This document shows, piece by piece, positions 1-7,478 of a stretch of 27,297 nucleotides of DNA (its first letter is position 1; every line of letters starts with the position of its first letter). This DNA comes from a virus. Under the pieces are notes generated by a model. The model did not search any database. It had not been told where the DNA came from and saw only the letters and a program-made list of their open reading frames with translations. The DNA is taken from positions 1 to 27,297 of IMG/VR virus record IMGVR_UViG_3300044998_000215; one strand, given 5' to 3'. The position numbers and the translations under genes were made by a program.

Positions 1-1260
1 CCGATCCGCCACCGCCAACGCATTGGCGATAATCTCGCTATCATTGCGGATTTGCGCCCCTTCCCACAGTGCCATGCACCGCCCCAATTTCGGCGCGGAT
101 ACTTTGCCATATGTCCGTGCCACCAAATTTGCCAATTCGATCGTCCACTCCCACGATTCACCCAATCGGATTTGTGCCTTTTCGACTTTGGCAATTAACC
201 CTACCTCTTTTTGTTTGAGCGATTCGCCCGATGCCGTATCCCCGCCCATCCGCATAAGCGGGGTACGGGTAATTTGGCTCATCTGTTCGACAATAAAGTT
301 TGCTTGGTCAATGTAAGGCACGAGCGATGACGCAGGGAGCTGTTTCATGTCCACCATATCATCTCGTGTCAGACCAATATCCTCACCAGCTTCGTTCCGC
401 CTTGTCGCCACAATCGTTATCCCAGGCTCCACCGCCTCATTTGGGGTGAAGCCAATTGCTACATTCACAGGAAAAGCCGCCAGTTCGCCCGTCATGGTCA
501 TGCTCACCAACGTCCGATTCAGACTATCCTGCAACCCCAATACATTATCAATTTCGCTCATCCCCCGCCAATACCGCGACCGCCCATTGTTGCGAAAATG
601 TACTATCGGCAATTCGCCCACGCGCCATTCAACATCGGCATCATCCGCCTCAATCAATGACCACGTACTAAGCCAATATTTCCGCACACGATTTTTGGTA
701 TAAACGTTTGCCCGCTGTTCCAAACGAACCGCAGGCGTGCCTTTTTCATCCACAACCGCCCGATTCTCCCACCACACCTTCACCGCCCCAATCATTTCGG
801 TGTTGGTCATATCATAAATCGGCACGATTCCCGTGCTACCATTCCACGCCAATTCGTGCGTCAGCATCGGCTTCTGATGCTCGTTATGATACGCCACCAT
901 CACAAAAGTATCTCCATCGCGGATCACCGCCTCATGCACATCCATCTGCAAAGACGGCATGGAGTTGTACCACAGCACATCATCAATCCATGCCGTTACC
1001 TGATCCTTATCATCCCCGCCAGCATCCACACCCGCCAGCTTCAAACGGTCAGCCATAGTTTGCACAATCGCGCCACAATAATTAATGTTAAATTCCGTTT
1101 CATCCGACACATGCAACATCGCCTTCATGCGTGCCGTCAAATTTGCCCGATGGTCGCCCGCCGCATACCGCCGATACAGCGCCACCCGCTTCCCCCAGTC
1201 GGCGACCTCACTAGCCCATGTCGCCGATAGTCCAAATTCTAACGCAATTTGTTCAAACAT
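1..1260 (-). CDS. Portal protein, N-terminal 420 codons (cut by left edge)
   Basis: The portal forms the dodecameric ring at the capsid vertex through which DNA is pumped. The frame opens with ATG at 1260, eight bases inside the end of TerL, and stays open to base 1, giving 420 codons without a stop. It starts MFEQIALEFGLSATW. The middle, with segments such as AVIRDGDTFVMVAYH and WLSTWSLIEADD, looks like the SPP1 gp6-type portal family, and its place directly after TerL is the canonical one. If the left edge is joined to the matching sequence at 26896, the complete protein would be 472 aa, a normal portal length. The family call rests on recognition by eye and on gene order; the truncation is certain. 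Confidence 0.85.
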   Translation of the reverse strand, partial: MFEQIALEFGLSATWASEVADWGKRVALYRRYAAGDHRANLTARMKAMLHVSDETEFNINYCGAIVQTMADRLKLAGVDAGGDDKDQVTAWIDDVLWYNSMPSLQMDVHEAVIRDGDTFVMVAYHNEHQKPMLTHELAWNGSTGIVPIYDMTNTEMIGAVKVWWENRAVVDEKGTPAVRLEQRANVYTKNRVRKYWLSTWSLIEADDADVEWRVGELPIVHFRNNGRSRYWRGMSEIDNVLGLQDSLNRTLVSMTMTGELAAFPVNVAIGFTPNEAVEPGITIVATRRNEAGEDIGLTRDDMVDMKQLPASSLVPYIDQANFIVEQMSQITRTPLMRMGGDTASGESLKQKEVGLIAKVEKAQIRLGESWEWTIELANLVARTYGKVSAPKLGRCMALWEGAQIRNDSEIIANALAVADR

Positions 1261-2737
1261 ATTTTTTCGTCTCCACGCTAATAGGTCGTCTTTCGTTGCT
1301 ATCTAACATCACCCACGCCCCCGCCGTAGCATCCACTTGGTCGTCATGCACCCCATTGGGGAATGTGACAAACTCATCAATAAACACATCCGTCCACACC
1401 CCATCAATGACCTTTATCACCCCACTAGCCAATTTAGCCGCCACTGGAAGCGCCCGTGTCAACTTATCGGTATCCACATCAAACCCCATAATAGTATGTC
1501 CACGTAACGCAGGGTCTTTATTCAAATCCCCCACCGCACGGCTCATATACCCCTTTTTTTCGATGCCCTGCCTCACCGCCGTCCCATCCCCCAATATGAC
1601 GCGCCTCATAAACGGCACAACATCCGCCCAATCCCGTTGTATCCGCGCCACATCCATGACGTAAAACAGACCATCCACCCCCTCACCAATCTTGACCCCC
1701 ACCGTATAATCTGCACTATTGTGGGCGCTCATCGCCAAATCCCAATACCGTACCGCCCGTTTGATAATCGGCGCTTCCGATGGTGCAGGATAAAACCACG
1801 CCCGCTTAAATATCCCGCCCTCGCTAGGCGTTGGCTTTTGTTGATAGAGTGCCGACCAGCTATAATCACCGAGCGTTGTTTTAATATCCATCAGCTTATT
1901 GATAGGATACCGCGCATCCCAAAGCGCCTGACCGACCGCCCGCCCCAACGGGTCATTATCCTCTGCAATCGCAGGCAATACCACCACCCGCCACCCCTCT
2001 GCATGATATTTCAACAAACGCCCAACCAAATCATCCAAATGCCACCGCGTCATCATGACAATCTGCACACCATTCGGCTCAAGCCGTGTATACAAGTCAT
2101 CTGTATACCCATCCCAAACCTTATCCCGATACGTATCAGATTCCGCCTGCGCCCGATTTTTAATCGGGTCATCAATGATTAACACATGCGCCCCCTTACC
2201 CGTTGCGCTACCACCCACACCCAACGCATCCATCCCACCACCCGCGGTTGTATCCCACGCATCCGCCGCCCGCGAATCGCCCGCAATGCTCACCATCGGA
2301 TACAACCGTCTATACACCTCAGACCGCATCAAATTGCGCCCATATCGGCTATTTTTACGCGCAAGGTTGGCGGCATAACTCACCAACATCACCCGCCATT
2401 GAGGATTGCGCCCCAACAAAAACGCGGGGAATAACTTGCTCACCGTCATCGTTTTACCATGACGTGGCGGCATACTGATAATCACTTTGTTCACCCCATC
2501 GCGCCCACCCGATTCTAAAAACTTGACGGTATCCATCAACACATCGTCAATTACCCGCAAATGTTCGGCATGTTGATAACCCCGCCACACCATCCGCTTA
2601 AAACTTGTAAAGGGATTCACATCCGTAGGGACGGTATACATGCCGTCCATCGGTGGGGTTAATCCCGTGTGGACGGATAATAATAACCGATATGCGACCT
2701 CACGGGCGATGTCCTTAGCCGTTAACCGTTGCACCAT
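1253..2737 (-). CDS. terL: Terminase large subunit (packaging ATPase and nuclease)
   Basis: TerL is the motor that pumps DNA into the procapsid and cuts the concatemer. Numbered from the GTG at 2743 (496 aa), the N-terminal ATPase shows a Walker A variant PPRHGKT at about 92-98 and Walker B VLIIDD ending at 191-192. The C-terminal RNase H-like nuclease has YWDLAMS (Asp335) and HDDQVDA (Asp467, Asp468, Asp471), the expected acidic cluster. I prefer the ATG at 2737, preceded by GAGGCGGG, giving 494 aa; the GTG two codons earlier is possible. The gene overlaps the end of TerS by 23 bases and the start of the portal by 8. All catalytic motifs are intact. Confidence 0.96.
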   Translation of the reverse strand: MVQRLTAKDIAREVAYRLLLSVHTGLTPPMDGMYTVPTDVNPFTSFKRMVWRGYQHAEHLRVIDDVLMDTVKFLESGGRDGVNKVIISMPPRHGKTMTVSKLFPAFLLGRNPQWRVMLVSYAANLARKNSRYGRNLMRSEVYRRLYPMVSIAGDSRAADAWDTTAGGGMDALGVGGSATGKGAHVLIIDDPIKNRAQAESDTYRDKVWDGYTDDLYTRLEPNGVQIVMMTRWHLDDLVGRLLKYHAEGWRVVVLPAIAEDNDPLGRAVGQALWDARYPINKLMDIKTTLGDYSWSALYQQKPTPSEGGIFKRAWFYPAPSEAPIIKRAVRYWDLAMSAHNSADYTVGVKIGEGVDGLFYVMDVARIQRDWADVVPFMRRVILGDGTAVRQGIEKKGYMSRAVGDLNKDPALRGHTIMGFDVDTDKLTRALPVAAKLASGVIKVIDGVWTDVFIDEFVTFPNGVHDDQVDATAGAWVMLDSNERRPISVETKKYV

Positions 2738-3329
2738 CGCCACCCGCCTCGCGCAATAAAACCGCTAATTCCTGTGCCACATCCGCCAACGCAATTCCAT
2801 GAACCCGCATCATCTCCATCACATCGGCGGGCAGTTGTAACGCCCCCTCGACCTTAACATCATTTGCCAATGTATACCCCCGCCCCTTGCCCCGATACCG
2901 CAACCAAAACTCAACCGCCCGTTGGTCCCCACTCAATATCATCTTTTCCAGATGCCCCTCCGCAATGTCCGTTACATATTCGACCGCATCCGCCCGTATA
3001 TCTTTAAGTTCAGGATACCGTTCCATATACGCATAAACCGTTTGGCGACTAACTCCCAACGATTGCGCCGCCATAGACAAATTTCCTCGCGTCTTTTCCA
3101 GCGCATCTTTTACCATCTTTTTAGTAAGTTTTAATCGCTTCGGGGTGGGAGCAGGTTGTTTTTTCTTCAATTGGTTATATGTTGCCGATGCCTTATCATC
3201 CGATTTAACACGCGCCAAAATCGAATCGGATAGTTCTTTAAGAGTATTAAGCTCCTCAATATCCCTTGTGTTAAGCATTTTTTCGGCTATCTCAACCAAT
3301 TGTGTTAAATCATCTTTGACATCTGTCAT
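2715..3329 (-). CDS. terS: Terminase small subunit (DNA recognition)
   Basis: TerS binds the packaging site and loads TerL. The 204-aa product begins MTDVKDDL; the ATG at 3329 follows GGACAG at a plausible distance, and the frame upstream opens only at a TTG (3341). The first 70 residues are helical and charged. Near residues 75-105 there is a clear helix-turn-helix of Fis/TerS type, MAAQSLGVSRQTVYAYM. A conserved-looking AVEFWLRYRGKGRGY follows, typical of TerS proteins of the helix-turn-helix class. It is the second gene of the packaging operon, starting 82 bases after the membrane protein gene ends at 3411. Function is inferred from the motif and from its position directly before TerL. Confidence 0.88.
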   Translation of the reverse strand: MTDVKDDLTQLVEIAEKMLNTRDIEELNTLKELSDSILARVKSDDKASATYNQLKKKQPAPTPKRLKLTKKMVKDALEKTRGNLSMAAQSLGVSRQTVYAYMERYPELKDIRADAVEYVTDIAEGHLEKMILSGDQRAVEFWLRYRGKGRGYTLANDVKVEGALQLPADVMEMMRVHGIALADVAQELAVLLREAGGDGATVNG

Positions 3330-3410
3330 TGTACTGTCCAATCATGTCCATCTAGGACTTACTGTTTTTTCGTTCAATTTGTAATATGCGAAACACTATT
3401 CTATAAATCT

Positions 3411-4139
3411 TTATTCCCCCGCCTTATGCACTGGTAAAGGTGCTACTGGGTCGGGCGCGTCCCCATTTGTAGCCACATAATCCGTCTTATCCGTCTCGAC
3501 CATCGGCATCAACGGCAAATCATCCAGCCGAGCTTGTGTCGCCTGTGCGGTGGTGAGTACCGTTTCCATCATACCCACCAACGGCGCAATCGTTGCCTGC
3601 ATTGTGACAGGCAATTTTTCCATCGCCGTGGTTATGTGTTTGAGTTCCCGTTGCATCTCCAATAGGGCGCTATTGGTTTTTTCCAATTGTTGCCTCATTT
3701 CTAAATCATGCTTGGTTTCTAAATCATTTATTTCCAACTGCCTTTTGTTAATAACCCCCAGCGTCTCGTTTGTCTTGCGTACCCCATCAGGCACACCCCG
3801 CAAATCTTTAGATATTGTCAGCAAGTCCGCCAACGCCGTGCTGGTCGTGTTCTGATACGCCACCGAAGTTATCCTATCCTGCGATACCGTTTTATAAAAC
3901 TCCGCTTGCGCCAACCCCTGTGACTCAATATTCATCTTTAACCCATTGATGAGTGTCATCCACTGCTGATTATCATCCTTGCGAATCTTATCCCAAGATT
4001 GTCTCTCAGATAAATCGCTTTTTTGTTGATTATCCAAATACGTCAGAAACCGCCCCGCTATCATGCTAAAAATGACAACCAACGCAAACGGCACACCCAC
4101 GCGTTCCACCAATGTCCATAAATCAATACCATCAATCAT
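3411..4139 (-). CDS. Membrane-anchored coiled-coil protein, first gene of packaging operon
   Basis: The function is not recognised. The start MIDGIDLWTLVE at 4139 has GAGG nine bases upstream; an earlier in-frame ATG (4154) would add five residues but lacks a good binding site. Residues about 14-35 (VGVPFALVVIFSMIAGRFLTY) form one membrane span. The rest is long, charged and helical, with repeated Leu spacing and two stretches rich in Glu/Gln/Lys, consistent with a coiled coil held at the membrane. The tail is acidic and Pro-rich. It is expressed from the putative late promoter at 4175-4208 and precedes TerS. Its late timing and topology would suit a lysis accessory (spanin- or holin-associated) or a superinfection-exclusion protein; neither is shown. 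Confidence 0.8.
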   Translation of the reverse strand: MIDGIDLWTLVERVGVPFALVVIFSMIAGRFLTYLDNQQKSDLSERQSWDKIRKDDNQQWMTLINGLKMNIESQGLAQAEFYKTVSQDRITSVAYQNTTSTALADLLTISKDLRGVPDGVRKTNETLGVINKRQLEINDLETKHDLEMRQQLEKTNSALLEMQRELKHITTAMEKLPVTMQATIAPLVGMMETVLTTAQATQARLDDLPLMPMVETDKTDYVATNGDAPDPVAPLPVHKAGE

Positions 4140-4174
4140 AAAAAAACGCCTCATAAAAAGCCCGCCATAATCAC

Positions 4175-4208
4175 ATCATACCCCACCCATGACATTTGTA
4201 ACGCTCAT
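4175..4208 (-). promoter_or_regulatory. Putative late promoter P-late1
   Basis: The minus strand reads ATGAGCGTTACAA, then a 15-base spacer ending GGTGGGG, then TATGAT at 4180-4175. The same arrangement occurs at 15145-15178 and 26589-26622, and in weaker form at 24779-24812. It lies directly after the terminator at 4222-4248 and 36 bases before the first start codon of the packaging operon. Confidence 0.65.
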
Positions 4209-4221
4209 GTATATATAAAAT

Positions 4222-4248
4222 AAAAAAGCCCCTTGTCATAGGGGCTTT
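4222..4248 (-). terminator. Intrinsic terminator ending the early operon
   Basis: Nine base pairs, AAAGCCCCT against AGGGGCTTT, close a 6-base loop. On the minus strand the stem is followed by TTTTTTATTTTATATAT. It lies 28 bases beyond the stop of the winged-helix gene and before the late promoter. Confidence 0.9.
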
Positions 4249-4275
4249 ATCAAATGTCATTTTAATTGTGGGGTG

Positions 4276-4533
4276 TTATGTCATTAGAGTATAACCCCTC
4301 CGTGACCTATCGCCACCAACGCGGGTTATAATGTCCAGTTGCGCCATCCGCCTCATCACCCGTCTTAGATGTTGCTCACTATACCCAACGTCCGTAAATA
4401 CCACCAGTTGATACGGATAAACCCTATCCATTCTTCTGATTTGTACCAGCCGTTGCATCGCCTCAATCACCCGCATTTCTACAGGCGATAATGACGATTG
4501 TTTTGCGATGTTTGGTGATGATGCAGGTGTCAT
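4276..4533 (-). CDS. Small winged-helix DNA-binding protein
   Basis: An 85-aa protein beginning MTPASSPNIAKQ. After an unstructured N-terminus, residues about 17-80 form a compact winged-helix-like domain: VEMRVIEAMQRLV as the first helix, TDVGYSEQHLRRVMRRMAQ as the turn and recognition helix, and the wing ending RRGYTLMT. This resembles the replication or regulatory winged helices often placed beside phage helicase or primase genes. It is the last gene of the early operon, 59 bases after the DUF3987 gene and directly before a strong terminator. It could be a replication accessory protein or a late-gene regulator; the sequence does not decide. No cysteines and no enzymatic motif are present. 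Confidence 0.78.
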   Translation of the reverse strand: MTPASSPNIAKQSSLSPVEMRVIEAMQRLVQIRRMDRVYPYQLVVFTDVGYSEQHLRRVMRRMAQLDIITRVGGDRSRRGYTLMT

Positions 4534-4592
4534 ATCCTATCGTTGCTCCAATAACTCCCCCCATTATACCATAATTAGCCCGTCCGTGCTAT

Positions 4593-5999
4593 CTATTGAC
4601 CATTGTCATCATCTTCGGCATCCATCCGCGCCAATTCGCGCTCAACATCACGGCGCAAATCCTCTGACAAATTCCAAAGATAAGATGCGCGGTTGCTATC
4701 GGAATATGGGTATATCGTCCGGGCGATAACCCGGTACCGTAGTTCAAACACCTTTTTGCCCCCCTCATCATCTTTTGATAACACACCACCATCCACCAAA
4801 TTCGATAAAATCCGCTCAATCGTGCGCCTATCACCCGACACCATGCGGGCGATATCAACCAGCGTCCGCGCCGATTTTGACCCGCGCAAATAATGGATGA
4901 TGTCGCGCTCGATCTGATTATCAACACTATTGACCATTGCCGTCCGTGCGCGATGCGCCGATGCCCGCCAACGTTCGGCAATGATTTGAGCATGAGCCCA
5001 ATCATCGGTGTTGATGACCTTATCCCCGCGTGCCACACACATCAACATCGCAATTTTCAGCGCCTGCACACCCAACCGCCCATACGTACCGCGCAAGCGG
5101 TCGTCCAGCCACGCATCAGGCGCACACATGGCATGGAGCGCATCGGCGTAGGCGTTATACATCTCCAGCGCCTCATCGCTAATGCCGATTTCCAGCGTTT
5201 GTAACCCATATTGGTTGGGCATCGGCAATGAGCCATATAATGCCGTTAACCCGTCCAGCATCTTCTGTGGCGAGGCTACGGTCTTATCCGTACCGCGCCG
5301 ATTATGCACCCGTTGAATGCGGTCATTTTCAGGTGTGACCATCGCAAACCGCGCATAAAATCCCGTGTCGCGCTCACCGAATATCACGCCCAAATTGGCG
5401 GGCGTGGTGGCGAACAACAACGTGAGCGATGGATTTCGGATGACCGTCAAACCATCGCGCTTAAACTCGCGTTGCATCGTTGGCGGATTATCGTAGGCTT
5501 CGAGATAGAACTCTTCTGTGCCACCCATGTAATCCTTTCCAAAAATTTTTGATGCTTCATCGGCAATTTGGATTTTTTGCCCCGCGAAAGTAACCCCCCG
5601 CCGTTGGATTTCGGCGGTTTGCGGGTTGTTGACGGCTAAGGTTTCAATGTTCGTAGGCAACAACCCCGACATCTTACTCATCAACATTTCTGGTGTCATC
5701 AACGCAGGTATCAACAGATGAGGCGCGACCTTTTCGATTGCCGTTTTCGCCAACGCCAACGCCGTTGACTTGTGATAATACGTGGTATGCGCCACCAGCA
5801 TCACATACAAATTCGGATAGATGTCGGCAAAATCCATTTTTAGCACCGAACGTCGCGCTACGACCGCCGACATCACCGCCAGACCAACCGCTTCGAGCAT
5901 GATCTCATCAGTCATGCTCGCACGGTTTTTGGCAAAACTCATCCATTCATCCAACCATCCCCGTCCGCCAGACGGGTTTACACTAGGGATTTTGTTCAT
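4593..5999 (-). CDS. DUF3987-type replication protein (primase/helicase-like ATPase)
   Basis: A 468-aa protein starting MNKIPSVNPSGGRGW at 5999, with GAGGTG just upstream; an earlier ATG (6038) would overlap the previous gene further. Residues about 60-80 (LYVMLVAHTTYYHKST) take the place of Walker A: Lys77, Ser78 and Thr79 are kept but both P-loop glycines are missing. Walker B-like IADEAS (Asp147, Glu148) and a sensor-like strand SLTLLFATTP follow, as in DUF3987 phage and plasmid proteins. The C-terminus carries a winged helix (about 385-425, SARTLVDIARMVSGDRR) suited to DNA binding. The role in phage DNA replication initiation is inferred from the family and from the ParAB neighbourhood; the enzyme reaction is not demonstrated. 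Confidence 0.82.
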   Translation of the reverse strand: MNKIPSVNPSGGRGWLDEWMSFAKNRASMTDEIMLEAVGLAVMSAVVARRSVLKMDFADIYPNLYVMLVAHTTYYHKSTALALAKTAIEKVAPHLLIPALMTPEMLMSKMSGLLPTNIETLAVNNPQTAEIQRRGVTFAGQKIQIADEASKIFGKDYMGGTEEFYLEAYDNPPTMQREFKRDGLTVIRNPSLTLLFATTPANLGVIFGERDTGFYARFAMVTPENDRIQRVHNRRGTDKTVASPQKMLDGLTALYGSLPMPNQYGLQTLEIGISDEALEMYNAYADALHAMCAPDAWLDDRLRGTYGRLGVQALKIAMLMCVARGDKVINTDDWAHAQIIAERWRASAHRARTAMVNSVDNQIERDIIHYLRGSKSARTLVDIARMVSGDRRTIERILSNLVDGGVLSKDDEGGKKVFELRYRVIARTIYPYSDSNRASYLWNLSEDLRRDVERELARMDAEDDDNGQ

Positions 6000-6318
6000 C
6001 GCCCACCTCATTCCAGTGTTGCGTAAGGATGGTGTCAAACCGCCCGTTATTCGTCTGTTGGCGCATTTGCCAATCGCCTATGCCACCATGCCAAATCATG
6101 TAAGCAATCATCTCTTCGTCATTCCGCCAAACCTTATGAGACCCTAACATCGCGTACCCCTCGCTATTTTCGGCGTGGCTTGCCCATTGGCGCAGGTCGG
6201 CATCCCAGCGCACAATCACCGTGCGATTAGGTGTCTTTTCACAGATTGCCACAATTGCGGGTGTTTGTTTCATGAGTGATACCCGTTGGCTCATCCATTC
6301 AATAAGACCGTCCATCAT
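5983..6318 (-). CDS. Unknown early protein, 111 aa
   Basis: The family is not recognised. The product starts MMDGLIEWMSQR with its ATG overlapping the previous stop codon (ATGA), and overlaps the replication gene by 17 bases, so translation is probably coupled. It is rich in Trp (six) and aromatic residues, with no membrane segment and no cysteine pairs. A central stretch, RTVIVRWDADLRQWASH, suggests beta structure. Its fixed place immediately before the replication protein suggests a replication-linked role, but nothing more can be said from the sequence. Confidence 0.75.
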   Translation of the reverse strand: MMDGLIEWMSQRVSLMKQTPAIVAICEKTPNRTVIVRWDADLRQWASHAENSEGYAMLGSHKVWRNDEEMIAYMIWHGGIGDWQMRQQTNNGRFDTILTQHWNEVGDEQNP

Positions 6319-6821
6319 TCATCCTCACTTTCTGCCGCCATATTGCGCTGATACGCCACCGCTTCGATGAGTTCGGCTAAAATATCCGCCTCATCTAGCC
6401 GTAAATCCCCCGCCATCATCATATCCACAAACACAGCGGCATCTTCGGGGTGGACGTTTATTTTATCTTCGAGTTGATCAATCAACATCTGGCGTAACAA
6501 CGCCATCGTTTTTTCCTCATCCGCGCCGATTTGCCCAAACCGAGCGCCCGCATCATACCCCTCGTCCCACTTGCGAGAGTTTTCGACCACCAGCTTATCG
6601 CGTTGTTCGCGCAGAGTGATAATCGTTTCATTCATCGCCCCCAACATATTCGATAAGTTTTGGATATGCCCTTGCAATACTTGCACTACCGCCCACACCT
6701 TATTCACATCGTCACGGACGGCGGGGTGATCATCAAACATGCGTGCCAACAATTGCCGTGCATCCTCAATGACGGTGATGTCCACCGTCACCTTGTTTTC
6801 TGTTTTCATTTCGGTAGTCAT
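6315..6821 (-). CDS. Unknown coiled-coil early protein, 168 aa
   Basis: The family is not recognised. The product begins MTTEMKTENKVTVDI; its ATG overlaps the preceding stop codon by four bases. Residues about 45-100 are helical with regular hydrophobic spacing and many Asn/Glu/Lys/Arg residues, a likely coiled coil. The C-terminal half is very acidic and ends AAESEDE. There is no catalytic motif and no membrane segment. The composition and length would suit a small scaffold or inhibitor-type protein acting on a partner, but this is a guess. It is one of four tightly overlapped unknown genes between ParB and the replication protein. Confidence 0.78.
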   Translation of the reverse strand: MTTEMKTENKVTVDITVIEDARQLLARMFDDHPAVRDDVNKVWAVVQVLQGHIQNLSNMLGAMNETIITLREQRDKLVVENSRKWDEGYDAGARFGQIGADEEKTMALLRQMLIDQLEDKINVHPEDAAVFVDMMMAGDLRLDEADILAELIEAVAYQRNMAAESEDE

Positions 6822-7225
6822 GCCTTCACCTCACATAATAATTGTTGATAGGTTGGCGGGGTGACATTTTGCGCCACCCAATTTGTCACACGACTGACCA
6901 CCTCAGCATCCAGCCGTGCAATTGTCTGTTCAGGCGTTTCGATGACTTTCAGCTTGCCCACAGGCACGGGGCGATATGTCCGTCTGCGATACAAACTTGC
7001 ATCCGTACCCAGTGGCTGATTGACCACCTCCGCCACCGCGCCCGCCGTCTCAATCGGCTTGACGACCATCGGCACGCCCACACGCGCAGGTGCTTTGACC
7101 TCACGGCTGAACACCCCGCGCAACACCTCACCATCAAATTGCAGGTGGACAATAGTCCACCCACCATTAACCATCTGATTCAAAATTTCATCCGTCACCA
7201 CTTTGACGGTCTTATGCTCTATCAT
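6818..7225 (-). CDS. Unknown early protein, 135 aa
   Basis: The family is not recognised. I chose the start MIEHKTVKVVTDEIL at 7225 because AAGGTGA sits five bases before it. The frame remains open to an ATG at 7288, which would give 156 aa and would place the hairpin at 7262-7280 inside the coding sequence. The N-terminal half alternates beta strands and helices (GGWTIVHLQFDGEVLRGVF resembles a small beta hairpin); the C-terminal half contains RRRTYRPVPVGKLKV and a helix with AQNVTPP. There is no membrane segment. The stop overlaps the next start (ATGA). Confidence 0.75.
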   Translation of the reverse strand: MIEHKTVKVVTDEILNQMVNGGWTIVHLQFDGEVLRGVFSREVKAPARVGVPMVVKPIETAGAVAEVVNQPLGTDASLYRRRTYRPVPVGKLKVIETPEQTIARLDAEVVSRVTNWVAQNVTPPTYQQLLCEVKA

Positions 7226-7261
7226 GATTTCACCTTGTAAAACATTTTCTAACAGGTTGTA

Positions 7262-7280
7262 CGGGTAGGAGTTGCCCACC
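7262..7280 (-). promoter_or_regulatory. Leader hairpin upstream of the 135-aa gene
   Basis: On the minus strand GGGTGGG pairs with TCCTACCC across a short loop (7 pairs with one wobble). It lies between the 54-aa gene and the start at 7225, next to a copy of the TTTATGCGTCCTCAAT repeat module (7303-7318). It may affect translation of the next gene or may be part of the repeat. Confidence 0.4.
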
Positions 7281-7313
7281 CTCGCCATGACGAATAAATC
7301 ACTTTATGCGTCC

Positions 7314-7478
7314 TCAATTTGCCTTCTGCGCGGGGTGATAAGACCCCACCAGCCAATGCGCTTGCTCACGATATTTAATGTAATTGACAACGGCTTGCCC
7401 AATCGCTGTAAGACGATATTTACCCAACGCCACATCAGTCCTAATCCGTGCGCGTGTCCGACTGGTATAAATTCTCAT
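7314..7478 (-). CDS. Small basic protein, 54 aa, coupled to ParB
   Basis: A short frame that fills the gap after ParB. ATG at 7478 overlaps the ParB stop as ATGA and the frame runs to TGA at 7314, inside a copy of the intergenic repeat module. The product starts MRIYTSRTRARIRTDVALG and is strongly basic (about ten Arg/Lys), with a helical middle that may bind nucleic acid (LTAIGQAVVNYIKYREQ). No family is recognised. Support comes from the coupled start and from gap filling. The repeat seems to supply the stop codon, so the original C-terminus may have been longer or different. Confidence 0.6.
   Translation of the reverse strand: MRIYTSRTRARIRTDVALGKYRLTAIGQAVVNYIKYREQAHWLVGSYHPAQKAN

Noticed and set aside
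1-402. Exact direct terminal repeat proving a circular contig
   Set aside because: The two copies differ at about 30 of 402 positions, mostly at synonymous sites, so an exact overlap is excluded and the circular reading stays only one of two options.
1637-2182. Long plus-strand frames opposite TerL and elsewhere on the plus strand
   Set aside because: They are shadows of well supported minus-strand genes, rich in Pro, His and Arg, and without ribosome binding sites or family motifs.
3342-3410. A promoter for TerS between the membrane protein and TerS genes
   Set aside because: TTGAAC with a TAGATG at 17 bases is possible, but the -10 match is poor; transcription from P-late1 is enough to explain TerS.
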